Shown in pieces: positions 6,594 to 9,453 of a DNA stretch of 9,453 nt. The notes under the pieces are model-generated. The model had not been told where the DNA came from. It did not search any database and was given only the letters and a program-made list of their open reading frames with translations. The stretch comes from Propionibacteriaceae bacterium (GTDB taxonomy: Bacteria; Actinomycetota; Actinomycetes; Propionibacteriales; Propionibacteriaceae), in contig DMIX01000045.1 of assembly GCA_003451975.1 (NCBI GenBank), positions 1-9,453 of the forward strand, in the 5' to 3' direction. Every line of letters begins with the position of its first letter. Positions within the stretch are counted from its first letter, which is position 1. Both the position numbers and the translations under genes were made by a program.

Positions 6594-6663
6594 CACCTCG
6601 CTACACGCACTTCACGTTGCTACCTCCGCGCCTGTAGCAACTTTGATTACGGGTAGCGAGGTG
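6594..6663. repeat. Two concentric inverted repeats, murI upstream region
   Basis: Outer arms CACCTCGCTAC (6594-6604) and GTAGCGAGGTG (6653-6663) are a perfect 11-bp inverted repeat. Inner arms GTTGCTAC (6616-6623) and GTAGCAAC (6634-6641) are a perfect 8-bp repeat. Both share the same centre, 6628.5, and the GCTAC/GTAGC core recurs at spacings 19, 15 and 19. This could be a two-dimer operator for divergent promoters, or an RNA structure in the murI leader where the outer arm covers the GAGGTG Shine-Dalgarno sequence. No clear -10/-35 pair could be assigned on either strand. Confidence 0.8.
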
Positions 6664-6676
6664 GAAGGGTTGGGGT

Positions 6677-6841
6677 ATGGCTGCTGAACCGATCGATGCC
6701 ACCAAGGTGGTGCTGCGTGCGCTGCGACTGCTCGACGACGGACGTCGCAGTGCCCAAGAGCAATGGCAGCGGTTGACGCAATCCGACCGCGACCGCACCA
6801 CAGCGCCGTCGGATCGCCATCGGCCACCACAGATCTGGTAG
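6677..6841 (+). CDS. Possible small protein, 54 aa, unrecognised
   Basis: I do not recognise this reading frame. ATG is preceded by AAGGG (6665-6669) with 7-nt spacing, a good ribosome site. About two thirds of codons end in G or C, moderately gene-like. The N-terminal half (residues 8-35, VVLRALRLLDDGRRSAQEQWQRL) looks helical and amphipathic; the rest is Arg/Pro-rich and likely disordered, with no Cys, signal peptide or membrane segment. It ends 7 nt from the convergent feoC stop and starts just after the concentric inverted repeat, divergent from murI, so its position suits a real gene. It might equally be a chance frame in the 263-nt gap between feoC and murI, both of which lie on the other strand. 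Confidence 0.45.
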   Translation: MAAEPIDATKVVLRALRLLDDGRRSAQEQWQRLTQSDRDRTTAPSDRHRPPQIW

Positions 6842-6848
6842 TCGAGGC

Positions 6849-7121
6849 CTACTTCGCGACCGAACAGCCACCCGCTGCCGAGCAACCCCCACAGCCCGTC
6901 GGCGGGCAGCCGATCGGAAGTTCTTGGGACGCGACGCGTCCGGTACGCACCAGGTGATCCAGCGCGGTACGGATCAACCCTTCACCCAAACCAGTGTTAC
7001 GTGACATCTCGATCACGGTGGCAGTGCCTGCCGAAACCTCAGCAAGAACCGCACTCAACGGACCCGAGGCAGGACCGGCCGGCCTGATCGTCAGCGGGGT
7101 CAGCACGCGCGCGCCACTCAT
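6849..7121 (-). CDS. feoC: FeoC-like winged-helix protein with Cys cluster
   Basis: A 90-aa small protein of the FeoC type, which in enterobacteria binds an Fe-S cluster and modulates FeoB stability or feo expression. Residues about 20-66 (PLSAVLAEVSAGTATVIEMSRNTGLGEGLIRTALDHLVRTGRV) form a winged-helix domain. The C-terminal tail carries C72, C77, C80 and C86, spaced C-x4-C-x2-C-x5-C, matching the FeoC cluster pattern. The head (1-19) is longer than in Klebsiella-type FeoC. The start was set at ATG 7119-7121, which overlaps the feoB stop as ATGA; a longer reading would run into the feoB coding sequence and add unrelated residues. It is the last gene of feoA-feoB-feoC. Whether it acts as transcription factor or FeoB partner cannot be told from sequence. 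Confidence 0.85.
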   Translation of the reverse strand: MSGARVLTPLTIRPAGPASGPLSAVLAEVSAGTATVIEMSRNTGLGEGLIRTALDHLVRTGRVASQELPIGCPPTGCGGCSAAGGCSVAK

Positions 7122-9205
7122 ATCAGCAGCCTCCCCACCTGGAAGATAGCCACGGCCAAGGTCCAGGCCACGGTCAACTGCATGGCCATGCCGAACAGCG
7201 TCCACTTCGGTCCGACCTCACGCCACTGCGCCGACAGCGTCGCCACGCACGGGGTGTAGGCCATCAAGAACACCATGAAGGCCAGCGCTGCCGGAATCGG
7301 ATGGCCCCCCGAAGATTCGTTGAAGCTCTGCCACACTGCCGCGCCGAGGTCACCGGGCGCGGCATTGTCCGATGGCTGCTCGACGGCGTAGGTCTGGGCC
7401 CACGACGAAATCACCGCCTCTTTGGCAACGAAGCCCACAATGAGGGTCGAGGAGGTCTCCCACGAGCCGAAACCGGCCGGTGCAAACACCGGAGCGACGG
7501 CCTGAGACATCACGCCATAGGCCGAATCGGCCGTCGGCACCTGACCGAACCTCTCACCGGGCTGGGTCGGAATCGACTGCAGCAGCCACACCGCGATGAC
7601 GGTGACAACGATGATGCCGCCAGCGGTCTGCAGGAAACCCTTGAGTCGCAGCCAGGTGACCGAGGCCGTCAGCTTCAGCGTGGGAACCTGATAGGCAGGC
7701 AGATCGATGACCAGCGGCTCGATGGGTTCCGAACGCCACAAGGTGCCGCGCAAGGCCAGTCCGTCCGCAATGATGATCACAATCGAGAGCACATACATCG
7801 CGAACACTGCGGTGCCGGCGTAGGCGCCGAAGAAGATCGACCCCATCATCACGAAGACGGTCAGCCGTGCCGTACATGAGGTGAACGGCACCAGCAACGC
7901 CGTCAGCACCCGCTGGCGGGCATTGGGAAGGATGCGCGTGCCACTGATAGCTGGCACATTGCAGCCGTAGCCGACGATCAGTGGCAGGAACGCGCGCCCC
8001 GGCAGCCCGATGGAGCGCATCAACCGGTCGGTCACCACCGCAGCGCGAGCCAGGTAGCCGGAGTCTTCCAGAACCGCCAGCAAAACGAACATCAGGGTCA
8101 TCAGGGGCACGAAGGTCAGCAGCATGCCCACTCCGGCGATCAGGCCATTGACCACCAGGCCCTCAACCCAGGTCCCGCCGAGCCCCAATCCGGCCAAGGC
8201 CCACTGAGCCCCAGCAGTCACCGGACCGCTGAACAGGCCGTCCAACAGGTCCTGCAGCGGTGCGGCTACTGCAGTGGTGAGTTGGAAGACCAGCCACATC
8301 ACCGCCAGGAAGATCAGCGGCCCCCATACTGGCGCGGTCACCCACCGGTCGATGCGATCCGACCGGGTGCGGGCAGCGGTCTCGGGGGCGGCGCAACTCG
8401 CCTCCACCACTGCCGCGATCCAGGTGAAGCGGGCGTCTTCGGCGCCCAGTTCGCTGTCGTCGGACGCCAGCAGTAGCGGTGCAGGCGCCGGCTGGGTGAA
8501 AGCATCGCGCACCGTGGCAGCCAGCGCGTCCAGACCACTGCGCCGGCGCGGGTCGATAGCCACCACCGGGCAGCCGATCTCGCGAGCGAGGGCGGCGGTG
8601 TCGACCGAGATTCCGCGATTGCGCGCTACGTCGTTCATAGTGATCGCGACCACCAGGGGAAGGCCCTGCTCGCGAATCTGGGAGACCAGGTAGAGACCCC
8701 CGGTCAACCGGGACGCATCGCAGACCACCACGCTCAGATCAGGTCGCTGGTCGGACGGCTTGCCGATGAGTAGCTCGCGGGTGAGTGCTTCGTCTGGTGA
8801 TTGTGGGTCGAGCGAATAGGTACCGGGCAGATCGATCAGCGCGATGTCGAGAGGCTCGTCGCTGGGCTCGCAGTCGCAGTGGTCACAGTCACAGCTGGCA
8901 GCGGCGAGGTTCGACTTCCAGAGGCCGCGAGACACCTCGACGGTGGTACCGGGCCAGTTGCCCATGGTGACCTTGGCTCCGGTGAGAGCGTTGAACAAGG
9001 TGGACTTGCCGGCATTCGGGGCTCCGACCAGGGCGACGATCGGGGAGTTCGGGTCGGCGCAGATGCTCGTCGAGGTCTGACAGCAGGCTTTGGCTGAGGG
9101 AACCAGCAGGGCCACCCTCGGTACAGCGACGTGGACTTTCGCGGGGGCATCGGCTCCTGATTCGGCCTTGGCCTCCGACAGGGTGTCGTGGTCGGTCGCA
9201 GACAT
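7118..9205 (-). CDS. feoB: Ferrous iron transport protein B
   Basis: A 695-aa GTP-dependent Fe(II) transporter of the inner membrane. After a 50-residue head with C41, C42 and C49, the G domain shows P-loop GAPNAGKS (61-68), switch I NWPGTTVE (83-90), DLPG (125-128) and a G4 motif read as TMND (189-192) rather than NxxD. A short insertion between switch I and DLPG holds CDCDHCDC (105-112). The membrane core (about 293-692) has several hydrophobic segments and family motifs GYGCNVPAISGTR (412-424, C415), PFTSCTARL (440-448) and GFVAKEAV (591-598). It is shorter than E. coli FeoB (773 aa). The ATG overlaps the feoA TGA by one base (TGATG), which fixes the start; the long upstream extension would overlap feoA entirely. 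It overlaps feoC by 4 nt. Confidence 0.97.
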   Translation of the reverse strand: MSATDHDTLSEAKAESGADAPAKVHVAVPRVALLVPSAKACCQTSTSICADPNSPIVALVGAPNAGKSTLFNALTGAKVTMGNWPGTTVEVSRGLWKSNLAAASCDCDHCDCEPSDEPLDIALIDLPGTYSLDPQSPDEALTRELLIGKPSDQRPDLSVVVCDASRLTGGLYLVSQIREQGLPLVVAITMNDVARNRGISVDTAALAREIGCPVVAIDPRRRSGLDALAATVRDAFTQPAPAPLLLASDDSELGAEDARFTWIAAVVEASCAAPETAARTRSDRIDRWVTAPVWGPLIFLAVMWLVFQLTTAVAAPLQDLLDGLFSGPVTAGAQWALAGLGLGGTWVEGLVVNGLIAGVGMLLTFVPLMTLMFVLLAVLEDSGYLARAAVVTDRLMRSIGLPGRAFLPLIVGYGCNVPAISGTRILPNARQRVLTALLVPFTSCTARLTVFVMMGSIFFGAYAGTAVFAMYVLSIVIIIADGLALRGTLWRSEPIEPLVIDLPAYQVPTLKLTASVTWLRLKGFLQTAGGIIVVTVIAVWLLQSIPTQPGERFGQVPTADSAYGVMSQAVAPVFAPAGFGSWETSSTLIVGFVAKEAVISSWAQTYAVEQPSDNAAPGDLGAAVWQSFNESSGGHPIPAALAFMVFLMAYTPCVATLSAQWREVGPKWTLFGMAMQLTVAWTLAVAIFQVGRLLI

Positions 9206-9441
9206 CAGGCGGCTACCTCGGCACGGAGCCCGGCGAGCAGAGTCCGTCCTACCGCGACTCGGGAGCCGGCGACCTGAACCACCCGACCACCGCCAGCAGT
9301 CTTGGAGATCAGCGAGAAGCTGGAGCCGACGCGCAGCCCGAGGGCACTCAATCGTTGGGAGGCGCCGGGGTCGACATCGGCTCGAATCAGGGTGAGCGGC
9401 GTCTGCAATGGAGCTTTGCTCAACTCGATCCCTCGCTTCAT
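9205..9441 (-). CDS. feoA: Ferrous iron transport protein A
   Basis: A 78-aa SH3-like cytosolic partner of FeoB. The fold's core is visible in LQTPLTLIRADVDPGASQRLSALGLRVGSSFSLISK (12-47), with the typical RLxxLGL phrase (RLSALGL) and hydrophobic C-terminal strands GGGRVVQVAGSRVAVGRTLLAGLRAE. Length is normal (75-85 aa). The ATG is 12 bases from the right edge and no Shine-Dalgarno sequence is visible in those bases; an upstream start cannot be checked, although none is needed for a full domain. Its stop shares a base with the feoB start, so the two are translationally coupled. It heads the feoABC operon. Confidence 0.93.
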   Translation of the reverse strand: MKRGIELSKAPLQTPLTLIRADVDPGASQRLSALGLRVGSSFSLISKTAGGGRVVQVAGSRVAVGRTLLAGLRAEVAA

Positions 9442-9453
9442 GCAAGTAAGGCT
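9442..9453 (-). promoter_or_regulatory. Possible half of a DtxR/IdeR iron box, cut by edge
   Basis: On the minus strand the bases just before the feoA ATG read AGCCTTACTTGC. Against the right part of the IdeR/DtxR consensus (TTAGGTWAGCCTAACCTAA) AGCCT-A-C-T matches at 8 of 12 positions. Actinobacterial iron-uptake genes are often repressed by DtxR/IdeR with Fe(II). The left half lies outside the window, so this is only suggestive. Confidence 0.3.

Noticed and set aside
7122..7205. Extended 118-aa reading of FeoC
   Set aside because: The extra 28 residues overlap the end of feoB out of frame; ATG at 7119-7121 forms a standard ATGA junction.
9206..9445. Extended 775-aa reading of FeoB starting at 9445
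   Set aside because: The extra 80 residues run through feoA in another frame and resemble nothing; the ATG at 9203-9205 overlapping the feoA stop is the natural start.

Overview
The window is gene-dense, high-GC bacterial DNA with short intergenic gaps and many stop/start overlaps (ATGA, GTGA, TGATG, TAGTG). The proteins look like those of Actinomycetota: a DinB with the actinobacterial-style C-terminal extension, a short FeoA-FeoB-FeoC set with a Cys-rich insertion in FeoB, and a likely leaderless regulator. A member of the Propionibacteriales is my guess from general resemblance only; nothing in the sequence proves genus or family.

Left part (1-3982, all minus strand). One tightly coupled run is transcribed leftwards: rph (RNase PH), rdgB (dITP/XTP pyrophosphatase), thyA (thymidylate synthase), folA (dihydrofolate reductase) and dinB (DNA polymerase IV). 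Every junction overlaps by 4, 4, 4 and 1 nt. After a 39-nt gap, the 5' end of a tRNA-Leu on the same strand runs off the left edge. The theme is nucleotide supply (ThyA makes dTMP and dihydrofolate, FolA recycles the dihydrofolate), nucleotide-pool cleaning (RdgB), low-fidelity DNA synthesis (DinB) and RNA 3'-end trimming (Rph).

Middle (3983-5751, plus strand). Divergent from rph, a 16-bp CsoR/CstR-type palindrome lies between plausible -35 and -10 boxes. It precedes a two-gene unit: a 55-aa Cys/His-rich peptide and, overlapping it at GTGA, a single-domain rhodanese lipoprotein. A near-perfect 20-bp stem hairpin ends this unit. Next comes a MerR-family regulator resembling AdhR/NmlR, with a classic 19-bp-spacer MerR promoter and apparently no 5' leader, overlapping a carboxymuconolactone decarboxylase-like gene by 8 nt.

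Right part (5752-9453). murI (glutamate racemase, minus) is preceded by two concentric inverted repeats that separate it from a possible 54-aa plus-strand gene. The feoA-feoB-feoC ferrous iron uptake operon (minus, overlaps of 1 and 4 nt) fills the rest. The last 12 bases, just upstream of feoA, resemble half of a DtxR/IdeR iron box cut by the window edge.

No mobile element, CRISPR array or phage gene was seen. The least routine parts are the CsoR-type operator with its small-peptide/rhodanese pair, the concentric palindrome at 6594-6663, and the Cys clusters of FeoB. No gene-free stretch exceeds 300 bases; the longest are 4706-4871 (terminator and promoter) and 6586-6848 (palindrome plus a tentative small gene).
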